Shown here: one piece after another, positions 9,072-18,372 of the stretch | How the letters are laid out: every line of letters begins with the position of its first letter | Numbering within the stretch: position 1 is the first letter of the stretch | Assembly: GCF_020042285.1 (NCBI RefSeq) | Contig: NZ_CP083388.1 | Span: 3,188,001 to 3,252,000, forward strand | Origin: Ferruginibacter albus | Lineage (GTDB): Bacteria > Bacteroidota > Bacteroidia > Chitinophagales > Chitinophagaceae | Length of the DNA: 64,000 nucleotides | Direction: 5' to 3' | Translations under genes and position numbers: made by a program | The notes under the pieces: generated by a model | The model's database searches: none | Told to the model about the DNA's origin: nothing | The model's input: the letters and a program-made list of their open reading frames with translations, nothing else

Positions 9072-9103
9072 ATACTTGCTAAAAATATTTTGTTAGCAAG
9101 TAT
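9072..9103. promoter_or_regulatory. Perfect 11-bp inverted repeat upstream of the START-domain gene
   Basis: ATACTTGCTAA and TTAGCAAGTAT are separated by a 10-base AT loop, 46 bp before the ATG at 9149 and just upstream of a possible -7 element (TATTATTG, 9111-9118). It could be a dimeric repressor site or an RNA hairpin. No terminator role is obvious because no gene ends here. The rest of the 8864-9148 gap is AT-rich with no gene seen. Confidence 0.5.
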
Positions 9104-9148
9104 ATTTTCCTATTATTGCAGCATTCAAAGATTATTTAATTAAGTGGA

Positions 9149-9529
9149 ATGAGTAAAAAAGCGCTTTACACCCTGGAATACCCGGTTAGATGTTCGCCTG
9201 GAATATTGTATGATTTCTTAAGTACACCTGCCGGATTGCAAGAATGGTTTGCTGATAAAGTAAATGAAAGAGATGGTATTTTTAGTTTTTCGTGGAATGG
9301 CTCTGATGAACAAGCAGAATTATTGGAAAGTGAAGAAGACAATTTTGTACGTTTTCATTGGTTGCATGCACCTAAAGATGAATACTTCGAGTTCAGTATA
9401 GAAAAGTCGGAAGTTACCAATCAAACGATCCTTAAGATCAAGGATTTTGCAGATAAAAAAGATATTAAAGACTCCAGTCAACTTTGGGAATACCAGGTGA
9501 AAGACCTTTTCCATCGCCTAGGAAATTAA
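9149..9529 (+). CDS. START-like domain protein
   Basis: This 126-residue protein has the compact helix-grip fold pattern of the Bacteroidota START-like family. It begins KALYTLEYPVRCSPGILYDF and continues with an AHSA1-like segment (LQEWFADKV) and alternating strands. It is acidic, small and has no signal peptide, so it is likely cytoplasmic. Ligand and role are unknown. It diverges from rpoD and overlaps the convergent gene at 9526 by 4 bp. Confidence 0.75.
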   Translation: MSKKALYTLEYPVRCSPGILYDFLSTPAGLQEWFADKVNERDGIFSFSWNGSDEQAELLESEEDNFVRFHWLHAPKDEYFEFSIEKSEVTNQTILKIKDFADKKDIKDSSQLWEYQVKDLFHRLGN

Positions 9530-10140
9530 TTCTTCAGCAAGTTTATTAATTGCAAAAATGACTGCTTTATAAAAGCAGCTGTATCATTCCATTGTTCTAC
9601 CGGAATTTTTGCAGCAATTTTTAGAAAAGAGTAACTGTTAAGCATAACCGAAAACTGCTCGGCAGTAAACTCTTTTATGGGCCTGTAATTATCTTCCTCA
9701 AAATGATGCTCCCACGGGTCATTAGCAATGCATATCCAAAAATCATGTTGTTGTAACGATGAAAAGCTTTGTTGAATAGTGCTTAAGGTTTTTTCTTTTA
9801 TCTCTCCCGACAACTGTAAGTGAATGCTGAAAAAATTGCCCCACCAAAACATGGTGCGAATTGCCAAGGTTTTTTCTTTCTCAAAACAGCGGGGATAATC
9901 CAATATTACATAAGGCAGTAGCTTATAATTTTCTCCCTTGGATATTTTAGGACTCATTGCATATGCTTCTTCAGGAATTTTATCCTTTTCGTTGTTGATC
10001 CGGCTTTGCATCCATTCTGCCTCTTTTCCGAACAATGCATATACTTTATCAATTATAGCATGCTTAGTTAAAATCCAGTTGGTATTGCTTACTAATTCAA
10101 GTTCCTTATCAGAAAGAGTTATTTTTGTTTCCTGTTCCAT
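9526..10140 (-). CDS. Conserved hypothetical cytoplasmic protein
   Basis: This 204-residue protein was not assigned to a named family. It has no signal peptide or membrane segment. It is rich in aromatic residues, with a central block (FWWGNFFSIHLQLSG) and a short PWEHHFEEDNY motif. It overlaps the START-domain gene tail to tail by 4 bp and diverges from the LptF/LptG gene across about 43 bp. Its length, codon use and snug fit between neighbours support a real gene. Confidence 0.65.
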   Translation of the reverse strand: MEQETKITLSDKELELVSNTNWILTKHAIIDKVYALFGKEAEWMQSRINNEKDKIPEEAYAMSPKISKGENYKLLPYVILDYPRCFEKEKTLAIRTMFWWGNFFSIHLQLSGEIKEKTLSTIQQSFSSLQQHDFWICIANDPWEHHFEEDNYRPIKEFTAEQFSVMLNSYSFLKIAAKIPVEQWNDTAAFIKQSFLQLINLLKN

Positions 10141-10183
10141 TTATTAAAGATACCACGATAGTGGAATTTGGAATATAAGCATC

Positions 10184-11632
10184 GTGATAAAAAAATTAGA
10201 TAAACTTATTCTTAAAGCCTTCATCGGACCATTCCTCGCAACATTCTTTATTGCGTTTGTTGTGTTAGTAATGCAAAACCTTTGGAAGTATATTGATGAC
10301 CTGGTTGGAAAAGGGCTTGACTTCATTACCATTGGAAAATTTTTGTGGTATGCCGGCGCTACGCTGCTCACTTTATCCATGCCGATCGCTATTCTCATTT
10401 CTTCTATAATGACGTTTGGTAATTTGGGCGAAAGCTTTGAATTGGTTGCTATTAAATCATCGGGCATTTCGTTGTTACGCTTTATGCGACCCATCATTTG
10501 GGTGTCTGTTCTTCTCTGCTTTATCACTTTTTTATTTGCCAACTATGCTATTCCTTATGCTAACCTGAAATTCAAAACACTCTATTACGATATTAAATAC
10601 AAACGACCGGCACTGGATCTGCAGGAAGGAACTTTTTTTACTGCCATTCCTAACTATGCTATTAAAGTAGGCAAAAAAGAAAAAGACGGTAAAACCATCC
10701 ATGATGTAGTAATCTTTGAACAACAAAATTCTTTACGTGATAACAGTATTATTGCCAAGCAAGGTGTAATGAAGATCTCTGATGACCAGCGTTTCCTTGA
10801 ATTTATTTTACAAAATGGCACCCGTTACCAGGAACGTGGTAATTTGTATGATACAAGTACGGAATTCATTATCACTCAATTTAAGGAATACAAAAAATTA
10901 TTCGATCTCTCATCACTTGCATTAGCTAAAACATCCGACAGTATTTTTAAGAATGATTCAAAAATGCGCAGCGTTCGGCAATTGGGATATATAATTGATT
11001 CGGTAAAAAAAATAAATGACAGTTTAAGTGCAAGAGGAGCCAGAGAGGTTGACCGAAACTTTCATTACTTAAAAAATCCGGCAGATCCTATTTGGAAAAA
11101 ATATCCTGCTATTGCTTCATCTACTAAGAACATCAAACTTTTTCCCGATTCCCTGGAAGAAAAAGTTTACTACAATGCAAGCTATCGAGCCAACAGCATA
11201 AAAAGTTCTTTGCAGTACTATGCCTCCGAAGGAAAGTCCAATGATAATGAACTGCGGTCTGACCATGTGGAATGGCATAGAAAATTTTCTCTATCCTTTG
11301 CCTGCCTGGTGTTGTTTTTTATCGGTGCTCCGTTAGGCTCCATCATTCGCAAAGGAGGCTTTGGTATGCCGTTGGTGTTTGCCATTATCTTTTTTTTAGT
11401 GTTCCACTTGTTAAATATGTTTGGCGAAAAATTTGCACGGGAAGGCATATTACCCGTATATGCAGGCATGTGGTTGCCGGTGCTGGTGTTAAGTCCTGTC
11501 GGAATTTTTCTTACGTATAAAGCCATGCACGACTCCCAATTATTTAATAAAGAATTCTACAATCGTTTACTAAAGAGGCTGAAAGCATTTTTAACATCCC
11601 GCAATAAAAATACAGCGCCGGAAAGCCGGTAA
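10184..11632 (+). CDS. LptF/LptG family lipopolysaccharide export permease
   Basis: This is an inner-membrane component of the ABC transporter that extracts lipopolysaccharide and passes it to the Lpt bridge. The 482 residues have three N-terminal membrane helices (about residues 15-35, 52-75 and 100-122), a long periplasmic beta-jellyroll region (about 130-370) and three C-terminal helices. The start is a GTG at 10184 (VIKKLDKLILKAF); the region before it offers no better ATG. LptF and LptG cannot be told apart here. The LptB ATPase is not nearby. Confidence 0.9.
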   Translation: MIKKLDKLILKAFIGPFLATFFIAFVVLVMQNLWKYIDDLVGKGLDFITIGKFLWYAGATLLTLSMPIAILISSIMTFGNLGESFELVAIKSSGISLLRFMRPIIWVSVLLCFITFLFANYAIPYANLKFKTLYYDIKYKRPALDLQEGTFFTAIPNYAIKVGKKEKDGKTIHDVVIFEQQNSLRDNSIIAKQGVMKISDDQRFLEFILQNGTRYQERGNLYDTSTEFIITQFKEYKKLFDLSSLALAKTSDSIFKNDSKMRSVRQLGYIIDSVKKINDSLSARGAREVDRNFHYLKNPADPIWKKYPAIASSTKNIKLFPDSLEEKVYYNASYRANSIKSSLQYYASEGKSNDNELRSDHVEWHRKFSLSFACLVLFFIGAPLGSIIRKGGFGMPLVFAIIFFLVFHLLNMFGEKFAREGILPVYAGMWLPVLVLSPVGIFLTYKAMHDSQLFNKEFYNRLLKRLKAFLTSRNKNTAPESR

Positions 11633-11712
11633 GAGGTTTGGTATTTTATTTATTATTCTTAAGGTCTTCCCGGCAAATTTTCTGCGTACATTTATGTTCT
11701 AAACACATTTGT

Positions 11713-12462
11713 ATGAAACCTTCATCTCGCAGAAAATTTTTAAGCGATAGTACCAAGATCGGGTTGGGTTCTTTACTTATTTCTCCAACGATCGTATCAG
11801 CTTTAAACAATACTTCTTTTTCTAAAAAAGATATTTATTTTTTGCCAACAACAGGATTTAAACAAGAGCCTTTATCATATGCCTACAATGCATTAGAGCC
11901 TTATATTGATGCGCTTACAATGGATATTCACTATAACAAGCATGCATCGGCATATTGTAAAAATTTAAATGATGCAACCATTGCAGAAAAGGTGGATGTC
12001 ACTAAACCGGTAGAAGATCTGTTAGCTACTATTTCAAAATATTCTGCAAAAATGTTGAACAATGCCGGCGGTCATTACAATCATGAATTGTTCTGGAAAT
12101 TATTATCTCCTAAAGGCGAAACAAAACCAACCGGAACATTATTAGCTGCTATTGAAAAAGACTTTTCTTCCTTCGATAGTTTTAAAACAAAGTTTGCAGA
12201 TGCAGCAAAAGCAAGATTTGGGAGCGGTTGGGCATGGCTGATCATCAACAGCGACAAGACGCTTGTCATTACTTCAACTCCTAATCAAAACAATACTTTA
12301 ATGGATAATGCCGAAGTAAAAGGTTTTCCTTTATTAGGTCTGGATGTTTGGGAACATGCCTATTACCTGCATTATCAAAATAAACGTGCAGATTACATTG
12401 ACAGCTTTTGGAAGATCCTTAACTGGGATTATGTACAGCAACGATTTGATTCAATTAAATAA
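11713..12462 (+). CDS. Fe/Mn superoxide dismutase, possibly Tat-exported
   Basis: This enzyme dismutates superoxide to oxygen and hydrogen peroxide. Metal ligands fit the family: the His in MDIHYNKH, the second His of GGHYNHELFW, and the Asp and His of LDVWEHAYY. FGSGWAWL is also typical. The ATG at 11713 (249 residues) is preferred over an upstream TTG at 11638. It gives an N-terminus MKPSSRRKFLSDSTKIGLGS with a twin-arginine motif followed by a hydrophobic stretch ending near ALNN. The protein may therefore be folded in the cytoplasm and exported by Tat; this export is an inference. Confidence 0.93.
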   Translation: MKPSSRRKFLSDSTKIGLGSLLISPTIVSALNNTSFSKKDIYFLPTTGFKQEPLSYAYNALEPYIDALTMDIHYNKHASAYCKNLNDATIAEKVDVTKPVEDLLATISKYSAKMLNNAGGHYNHELFWKLLSPKGETKPTGTLLAAIEKDFSSFDSFKTKFADAAKARFGSGWAWLIINSDKTLVITSTPNQNNTLMDNAEVKGFPLLGLDVWEHAYYLHYQNKRADYIDSFWKILNWDYVQQRFDSIK

Positions 12463-12521
12463 TTATAACATGGAGAATTTGTATTAAAAAGATACTCATT
12501 ATAAATTCTTCTCTACTCATT

Positions 12522-12529
12522 TATCTTCG
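12522..12529 (+). promoter_or_regulatory. Putative -7 element for the M20 peptidase gene
   Basis: TATCTTCG is one mismatch from TAnnTTTG and ends 14 bp before the ATG at 12544. Confidence 0.35.
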
Positions 12530-12543
12530 TAAAAAATTATATT

Positions 12544-13911
12544 ATGCAGGTTTGGAAAGATTACCAGGAAAAAAATAAGGATCGGTTTTTAAATGAACTA
12601 TTGGAGTTATTAAAGATACCAAGCATCAGCGCTAAGAGTGAACACAAAGATGATATGCAAAGATGTGCTGAAGCAGTTAAGCTACGTTTATTAGAAGCCG
12701 GTGCAGACAAAGTAGAAATTTTTCCTACAGATGGGCATCCTGTTGTTTATGCAGAAAAAATTATTGATGCTACAAAACCAACTGTATTGGTATATGGGCA
12801 TTACGATGTGCAACCTGCAGAACCTTTGGAACTTTGGCACAGCGGACCTTTTGAGCCCGTTATAAAAGACGGTAAAATATTTGCCCGTGGCAGTTGTGAT
12901 GATAAAGGACAAGTGTACATGCATGTAAAAGCATTGGAAACCCTGGTAAAAACAAACACGCTTACCAGCAATATTAAATTTTGTATTGAAGGAGAAGAAG
13001 AAGTTGGCTCTCCTAATTTGGGAAAATTTGTTTCATCACATAAAGAATTATTAAAAGCTGATTGCATTCTAATAAGCGACAGCTCGATGCTTAGTTTGGA
13101 TACGCCAAGCATTGATATAGGTGTGCGTGGGCTAAGCTATATTGAAGTAGAAGTAACAGGACCAAATCGAGATCTGCATAGTGGCGTGTATGGCGGTGCA
13201 GTAGCAAATCCAATTACTATTTTGTCAAAGATGATCGCAAGTTGTCATGATGAAAACAATCATATAACTATACCGGGTTTTTATGATGATGTTTTGGTAG
13301 CAACTGATGAAGAAAGAAAATTAATGGCTGCAGCGCCGTTTGATGCAAAAGAATATGCAGCTGATCTTGGTGTAAAAGAATTGTTGGGAGAAAAAGATTT
13401 TACTACTAATGAAAGAACAGGCATTCGTCCAACATTAGAACTGAATGGCATTTGGGGTGGCTACCAGGGAGAAGGCGCGAAAACAGTTTTGCCATCAAAA
13501 GCCACTGCAAAAATCTCTGCCCGTTTGGTTCCCAATCAATCTTCAGAAAAAATAACAAAAATGCTTTTAGATTATTTTAAAAGCATTGCGCCACCGTACG
13601 TTACCGTTAGTGCATTTGAACATCATGGCGGTGAACCTTATATCACACCTATTGACAGCAAAGCTTATCAAGCTGCTGCAAAAGCAATTGAGTCTACATT
13701 TAATAAAAAACCTATTCCTGTTCGTGGCGGCGGCAGCATTCCCATCTGTGCTTTATTTGAAAAAGAATTGGGAGTAAAAATCGTTTTCATGGGTTTTGGC
13801 TTGGATAGCGATAATCTTCATAGTCCGAATGAAAAATTCAATGTAGAGAATTTTTATAAAGGCATTGAAACCATTCCTTATTTCCACAAATATTTTGCAG
13901 AGATAAAATAG
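12544..13911 (+). CDS. M20 family dipeptidase
   Basis: This zinc metallopeptidase has 455 residues and the CNDP/PepV-like layout. The first metal ligand is in VYGHYDVQPAEP (near residue 82), followed by ARGSCDDKGQ and the catalytic glutamate motif EGEEEVGSPN. An inserted dimerisation domain follows (near 190-340), and the C-terminal lobe carries RGGGSIPI and DNLHSPNEKF with the last histidine. It has no signal peptide, so it probably cleaves dipeptides in the cytoplasm. Substrate range is not readable. Confidence 0.93.
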   Translation: MQVWKDYQEKNKDRFLNELLELLKIPSISAKSEHKDDMQRCAEAVKLRLLEAGADKVEIFPTDGHPVVYAEKIIDATKPTVLVYGHYDVQPAEPLELWHSGPFEPVIKDGKIFARGSCDDKGQVYMHVKALETLVKTNTLTSNIKFCIEGEEEVGSPNLGKFVSSHKELLKADCILISDSSMLSLDTPSIDIGVRGLSYIEVEVTGPNRDLHSGVYGGAVANPITILSKMIASCHDENNHITIPGFYDDVLVATDEERKLMAAAPFDAKEYAADLGVKELLGEKDFTTNERTGIRPTLELNGIWGGYQGEGAKTVLPSKATAKISARLVPNQSSEKITKMLLDYFKSIAPPYVTVSAFEHHGGEPYITPIDSKAYQAAAKAIESTFNKKPIPVRGGGSIPICALFEKELGVKIVFMGFGLDSDNLHSPNEKFNVENFYKGIETIPYFHKYFAEIK

Positions 13912-14337
13912 TAGATTTTTTTATCGTTTTCAACGTAAAATCTCGATGTTTCATCATCGTAGTTTTACTTTTTTACGCTTAAAACCGTTAATACACATTT
14001 AACATTGCACCTTTGGGTATAATTATTTTAATCCTCTAAAACCCTTTACACCAAAGGGTTTTAAAATTCATAAATCGTTCTTAGCGTCCAAAAAACAAGC
14101 GAATTATAAATTTATCCGCCATACGCTTCGGTATATCTTTGCGTTATAATTACACGATGACAGTTGAAAAATACTGTTACTTATAAAAGAAAAGTAGAAT
14201 CCGACAACGCCTTTTACACTCTACCTTATAAGTTGCTCACATAGATAGCAACGTTGTTTTCCATAAAAATTTTTGGTTTAAAGCTTTAACCTGAAACAAG
14301 AAACAAGAGTATATCATTTTTTAAAAACATTTCAATT
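13912..14337 (+). promoter_or_regulatory. 426-bp gene-free region with promoter and long leader
   Basis: This stretch holds a perfect stem-loop at 14037-14063 (TAAAACCCTTT/AAAGGGTTTTA, 5-base loop) that could end transcription from 12544. A good -7 element, TATCTTTG, is at 14134-14141. If the promoter is used, the mRNA of the secreted-protein gene at 14338 has a leader of about 190 nt. That leader contains short self-complementary runs (TTGCT...AGCAA near 14230). No gene was seen in it. Confidence 0.45.
14037..14063. terminator. Palindromic stem-loop after the M20 peptidase
   Basis: The perfect 11-bp stem has core CCCTTT/AAAGGG and loop ACACC. The arms end in TTTTA rather than a long T-run, so it may be a palindromic intergenic repeat rather than a true terminator. 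Confidence 0.45.
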
Positions 14338-14742
14338 ATGAAAAAAACAATTAACCGCTTTGTAGCAATAGTAGCTTCTATTGTTCTTAGCATTCCTGCA
14401 ACATCTTCTGCATTTGCAGCAGGCAAAGATTCAACAACTGTAACAACAGCTCCTGCAGCTTTGGAATTTGTTGGAAAAGTAGACAATCAACCGGTTTTCC
14501 GTGTTAAAGTATTGGACAGCGCCAATCCTGCTAACATAACCGTTACTGTTACAGACGACAATGGAACCGTATTAACAGAAAACACGCTGAAATCAACTTC
14601 TATTCGCTTTGTTTTATCAGACGATGTAAGAAATGTGCCTTTGCATTTTTCTATTTATGATAGAGCAACAAAAGCAACTTCGGTTTACAATGTAAACCCA
14701 AGATTTAAAATGGATGAAAACTTTGATGTAACAAAACTTTAA
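14338..14742 (+). CDS. Small secreted protein of unknown function
   Basis: This 134-residue protein has a clear signal peptide (MKKTINRFVAIVASIVLSIP, cleavage likely after AFA near residue 22). The mature part is about 110 residues, rich in Val and Thr, with an Ig-like strand pattern (VFRVKVLDSANPANITVTVT). No family was recognised. A good promoter and long leader precede it and a strong terminator follows, so it is probably a monocistronic, well-expressed envelope protein. Confidence 0.8.
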   Translation: MKKTINRFVAIVASIVLSIPATSSAFAAGKDSTTVTTAPAALEFVGKVDNQPVFRVKVLDSANPANITVTVTDDNGTVLTENTLKSTSIRFVLSDDVRNVPLHFSIYDRATKATSVYNVNPRFKMDENFDVTKL

Positions 14743-14788
14743 AACAGTGAGCTAATGCTTAGCACATTTGTTTGTCAAAGAAAAAAAT

Positions 14789-14825
14789 AGCGCAAAGACA
14801 ATTGATTATTCGTCTTTGCGCTTTA
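14789..14825. terminator. Bidirectional terminator between convergent genes
   Basis: An 11-bp perfect stem (AGCGCAAAGAC/GTCTTTGCGCT) with a 12-base loop. The minus strand has TATTTTTTTC after the stem, so it serves the minus-strand gene at 14850 well and the plus-strand gene at 14338 less strongly. Confidence 0.85.
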
Positions 14826-14849
14826 TAAAAATTGAAGAATATTTAAGAA

Positions 14850-15275
14850 TTAGTCGCTCTTTTTATCAGACGACTTTTTATTGTCTTCGTCCATTATCTT
14901 TTTAAGCTCATTCGGGTCTTGTATCACTTTGGTCATTAACTGCATAAAAGCAGGACATTTCATTGCCAATTCAATTCCCAGGCTTTTGCCCCATTGCTCC
15001 ATCTTCTCATTGTCTGTCATATCTATTCCTGCTGCGGTTGCATACTCCATCATAAGCGTCATGCCGTCCGATACAAAGCATTGCAAAAAGGCAGATTGTG
15101 CATCTTCAGTTGTTTTTATCGTGCTTTTATCGATCTTGCTGATACAGGTACAAATCGTATCCAGCAATTGCTTTCTTAATACTTTGGCTTTGGCTGAATC
15201 TACCTGCGCAAATGCGCTATTTGCAGAAAGCACAACAGTTAAAAGAAAGAAAATTTTTACAGTTAGCTTTTTCAT
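14850..15275 (-). CDS. Small secreted protein, unknown function
   Basis: This 141-residue protein has a signal peptide (MKKLTVKIFFLLTVVLSANS, cleavage after AFA near residue 23). The mature part is helical with four cysteines (CTC near residue 43, C68 and C107) and a charged Lys/Asp/Ser-rich tail. The cysteine pattern suggests disulfides in the periplasm. No family was recognised. It converges with the secreted protein at 14338 and lies upstream of the DPP-IV gene's far end. Confidence 0.75.
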   Translation of the reverse strand: MKKLTVKIFFLLTVVLSANSAFAQVDSAKAKVLRKQLLDTICTCISKIDKSTIKTTEDAQSAFLQCFVSDGMTLMMEYATAAGIDMTDNEKMEQWGKSLGIELAMKCPAFMQLMTKVIQDPNELKKIMDEDNKKSSDKKSD

Positions 15276-15371
15276 CTTATAATTTTTTACAAAGAAAAGG
15301 GTTTTTATTGATTGATGAAAAATATGACAATAAGGATATTTTACTATTATTTTTCCGAAAGGCTTTACCCT

Positions 15372-17558
15372 TTATTTAGCACCGGGCAAACAATGGGTAC
15401 GCAAATAATTCGAGTATAATGTGGAAAGATGTTGTCGCGTTCCTATCCCTTCGCTAATGCTATGCGTACGATTGGGGTATTCCATAAACTGGAATTGCTT
15501 ATTGTACTTGATCAATTCATTCAACAAAGCTTCCGCATTATCGTAATGCACATTATCATCACCCGAACCATGTACGTATAACAAATTTCCCTGCAGGTTT
15601 TTTACATACGTTAAAGGAGATGTTTTTACGTAATCTTCCATATTTTCCTGCGGCAGCCCCATGTAGCGCTCTGTATAAATATTATCGTAAAACAATTCAT
15701 TGGTAATAGCAGAGATGGCGATACCTGTTTTAAAAATTTGCGGATATTGGCATAACAGGTTCAAGGTAGAAGCCGCGCCACCACTCCATCCCCAAACAGC
15801 CACACGATCTTTGTCAAAGTAAGGACGTTCCAATAATTTCTTTGTAGCCATCGCCATATCCCTGATATTTACGATGCCTATTTTGCGATAAATTGACCTT
15901 CGCCATGCCGATCCTTTTAAGGTTGGCGTACCCCTGTTATCTACTCCAATCTGTATATATCCGTCTGCACCCATGTCACCATCATATAAAAAATTTTGCT
16001 GATTTCCATAGCTGTCATCTACGGTAGAAGCACCCGGCTCTCCATAAACATACAGCACTACAGGGTATTTTTTTGTGCTGTCAAAATTCAGAGGCTTATT
16101 TATCCATACATCCACTGTAATGCCATCTTCCGTAGTAACTTTTGCATACTCAATATTTACAGCAGTATCAATCGTTTCATTTTTTTCTATGCTGTTCATT
16201 TCATCAACCGGTTTGCCATCGGGTAAGGTTACCCATTCTCCAATAGGGTTAACATTATGACTGCTGAACTCATGTTCAGCAAATTTTCCATTAGAGGATA
16301 TGTAGTAATCATGCACTCCCTTCATACCTGCCGGCGATACCAATACTGCTTTACTCTTACCATCCATTTTTACACGATACAAATACAATTGGGTGGCATT
16401 ATCGGGCGAAGCCATAAAATAAATTGTATTGCTTGCTTCATCAACGGCTTTGATATTAGCAATATCATATTGTCCATTGGTGAGCAATGTCTCCGTTTTA
16501 CCATCCCTGCTTACTTTATAAATATGACGCCATCCATCTTTTTCACTTACCCAGATAAACTCCTTCCCGTTATTTATCCAATCCCAGCCTGTCGGATCAT
16601 CATCATCCCAACGGCTTTTAATATCGATCCACGCATTATCATTTTCTTTATAAAACGTAGTACTGCTTCCGCTTGCAGCATCGCAATATATTAGTTTACT
16701 CTCCTGCTGTTTACGATTTAATTGTTGCACTACTAATGTATTTGCATCTGCCCATTCCATGCGAGGCAAATAATGTTGACGTGGGTCGCCTTCGATATTC
16801 ATCCATTGTGTTGCGCCACCACTGGCATTTACAACACCAATACGAACAGGTGACGGCGATTCGCCTACTTTTGGATATTCCACCGGGATAACCTTTGAAT
16901 AAACCGAGTCCGTTGTATTCAGCATATAATAATCTCTTATCTGTGTTGCATCCACCTGCCAATATGCGATCTTCTTTCCATCAGGGCTCCAGCGAAAGCC
17001 ATCTCTGCAGCCAAACTCTTCTTCATACACCCAATCAAAAGTCCCGTTGATCAATTTTCGTGTACCGTCAAACGTTAGTTGTACCGAAGTACCGGTTGCA
17101 ATATCTTCTGTAAATAAGTTATGTTCGCTTACATATGCTACACTTTTCCCATCAGGAGAGATCTTTGCAAACATCAACGACTGCGCAGGCTTACCTTTTC
17201 CAACCTGGGTCAATTTTTTTTGTGCAATATTTAATACCCAGTAATCGCCTTTGGTGCGATAGCGCCATACTTTTGCCGAGTTGGTAAATAATAACACTGT
17301 ATTATCATCATAAAAACTAAACCGCTCTACTTTTAATGCAGTGGTACTTCCCGCAGGAATTAATAATTGTTTGGAAACAAACGTAACAGGCTCCCCTGTC
17401 TTAATATCGATCTTATCAATTTCATTTTGGTTAAGATGATAAAAACTATTACCATCTTTTGTCCAATTGATCGCTTTACGTGGATATTGTGCAACAACTG
17501 CGTTGGTAATTATAAAGAATACAAACGCTAGAATAAAACGTACTATTTTACAACTCAT
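15372..17558 (-). CDS. Dipeptidyl-peptidase IV-like serine peptidase (S9 family)
   Basis: This 728-residue exported peptidase has a signal peptide ending near VVA in the first 23 residues, an N-terminal eight-bladed beta-propeller (DPPIV_N, about residues 100-450), and a C-terminal alpha/beta hydrolase domain. The nucleophile is the serine of WGWSGGAAS; the acid is the aspartate in HGSGDDNVHYDNA and the base the histidine in NRTHSISEG. The pair of glutamates in WVYEEEFG fits the N-terminus-binding glutamates of true DPP-IV. It probably removes X-Pro dipeptides in the periplasm. Confidence 0.93.
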   Translation of the reverse strand: MSCKIVRFILAFVFFIITNAVVAQYPRKAINWTKDGNSFYHLNQNEIDKIDIKTGEPVTFVSKQLLIPAGSTTALKVERFSFYDDNTVLLFTNSAKVWRYRTKGDYWVLNIAQKKLTQVGKGKPAQSLMFAKISPDGKSVAYVSEHNLFTEDIATGTSVQLTFDGTRKLINGTFDWVYEEEFGCRDGFRWSPDGKKIAYWQVDATQIRDYYMLNTTDSVYSKVIPVEYPKVGESPSPVRIGVVNASGGATQWMNIEGDPRQHYLPRMEWADANTLVVQQLNRKQQESKLIYCDAASGSSTTFYKENDNAWIDIKSRWDDDDPTGWDWINNGKEFIWVSEKDGWRHIYKVSRDGKTETLLTNGQYDIANIKAVDEASNTIYFMASPDNATQLYLYRVKMDGKSKAVLVSPAGMKGVHDYYISSNGKFAEHEFSSHNVNPIGEWVTLPDGKPVDEMNSIEKNETIDTAVNIEYAKVTTEDGITVDVWINKPLNFDSTKKYPVVLYVYGEPGASTVDDSYGNQQNFLYDGDMGADGYIQIGVDNRGTPTLKGSAWRRSIYRKIGIVNIRDMAMATKKLLERPYFDKDRVAVWGWSGGAASTLNLLCQYPQIFKTGIAISAITNELFYDNIYTERYMGLPQENMEDYVKTSPLTYVKNLQGNLLYVHGSGDDNVHYDNAEALLNELIKYNKQFQFMEYPNRTHSISEGIGTRQHLSTLYSNYLRTHCLPGAK

Positions 17559-17628
17559 AAAGGCGGTTTTTAAGAACTAAATTAAGTAAATACACCAACT
17601 GCAGCGTTACCGTTGGTATAAAAGCTTT

Positions 17629-17636
17629 TATTTTTG
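17629..17636 (+). promoter_or_regulatory. -7 element placing the trmD start at or near the ATG
   Basis: TATTTTTG matches TAnnTTTG and is only 4 bp from the trmD ATG. With usual Bacteroidota spacing, transcription would begin at or next to the ATG, giving a leaderless mRNA. Confidence 0.5.
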
Positions 17637-17640
17637 TGCA

Positions 17641-18315
17641 ATGAAGATCGATATCATCAGCGTAGTACCGGGATTGCTGGAAAGCCCTTTTGCGCATTCC
17701 ATTATGAAACGTGCAAGGGACAAGGGTTTACTGGAGGTAACCTGTTATAATTTGAGGGATTATACCAATTACCCCCGTGCACAGGTGGATGATTACCAGT
17801 TTGGCGGCGGGGCAGGAATGGTGATGATGATAGAACCGCTGGTAAATGCTATTGAGAGCCTGCAGGCAAAAACAAACTATGATGAAATAATTTATTTAAC
17901 GCCCGACGGTGAACGACTGAACCAGAAAACAGCGAATCAACTTTCATTAAAGAATAATTTATTGCTGATCTGCGGGCATTATAAAGGTATTGACGAGAGA
18001 GTACGGGAACATTTTATTACCAAGGAAATTTCTATCGGCGATTACGTATTGAGTGGCGGAGAGTTAGCCGCCGCCGTTATGGTAGATGCTATCGGCAGGT
18101 TGATACCCGGTGTATTGAACGATGAAACATCTGCATTGACAGATTCTTTCCAGGATAATTTATTAGCACCGCCGGTTTACACTCGCCCCGAAGTTTTCCG
18201 CGACTGGAAAGTGCCGGATATATTATTAAGCGGCAACCATGCAAAGGTTGAAGAATGGCGACAGGAACAGGCTTTGCAACGTACAAAAGAAAGACGTCCG
18301 GACTTATTGGATTAG
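17641..18315 (+). CDS. trmD: tRNA (guanine-N1)-methyltransferase TrmD
   Basis: This enzyme methylates G37 next to the anticodon using S-adenosylmethionine and prevents frameshifting. The 224-residue SPOUT protein has the N-terminal [26 protein letters not shown] (about residues 57-68), and the trefoil-knot SAM site [17 protein letters not shown] (about residues 130-146). It is not in the usual rpsP-rimM-trmD-rplS order; neighbours are a peptidase and tRNA-Glu. Confidence 0.97.
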   Translation: MKIDIISVVPGLLESPFAHSIMKRARDKGLLEVTCYNLRDYTNYPRAQVDDYQFGGGAGMVMMIEPLVNAIESLQAKTNYDEIIYLTPDGERLNQKTANQLSLKNNLLLICGHYKGIDERVREHFITKEISIGDYVLSGGELAAAVMVDAIGRLIPGVLNDETSALTDSFQDNLLAPPVYTRPEVFRDWKVPDILLSGNHAKVEEWRQEQALQRTKERRPDLLD

Positions 18316-18327
18316 TTTGAGAAATAT

Positions 18328-18358
18328 TTTGCAGGTAAGTTGCACAATGCTATCTTTG
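18328..18358 (+). promoter_or_regulatory. Promoter of tRNA-Glu
   Basis: TTTG (18328-18331), a 19-bp spacer and TATCTTTG (18351-18358) match the Bacteroidota promoter consensus well, 14 bp before the tRNA. Confidence 0.7.
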
Positions 18359-18372
18359 CCGTCCGAAAAAAT

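Noticed and set aside
10144-10542. 132-codon minus-strand frame over the LptF/LptG gene
   Set aside because: It is antisense to a clear membrane-protein gene and has no family match.
11638-11712. Upstream TTG start for superoxide dismutase
   Set aside because: It adds 25 residues and hides the twin-arginine signal; the ATG at 11713 is better.
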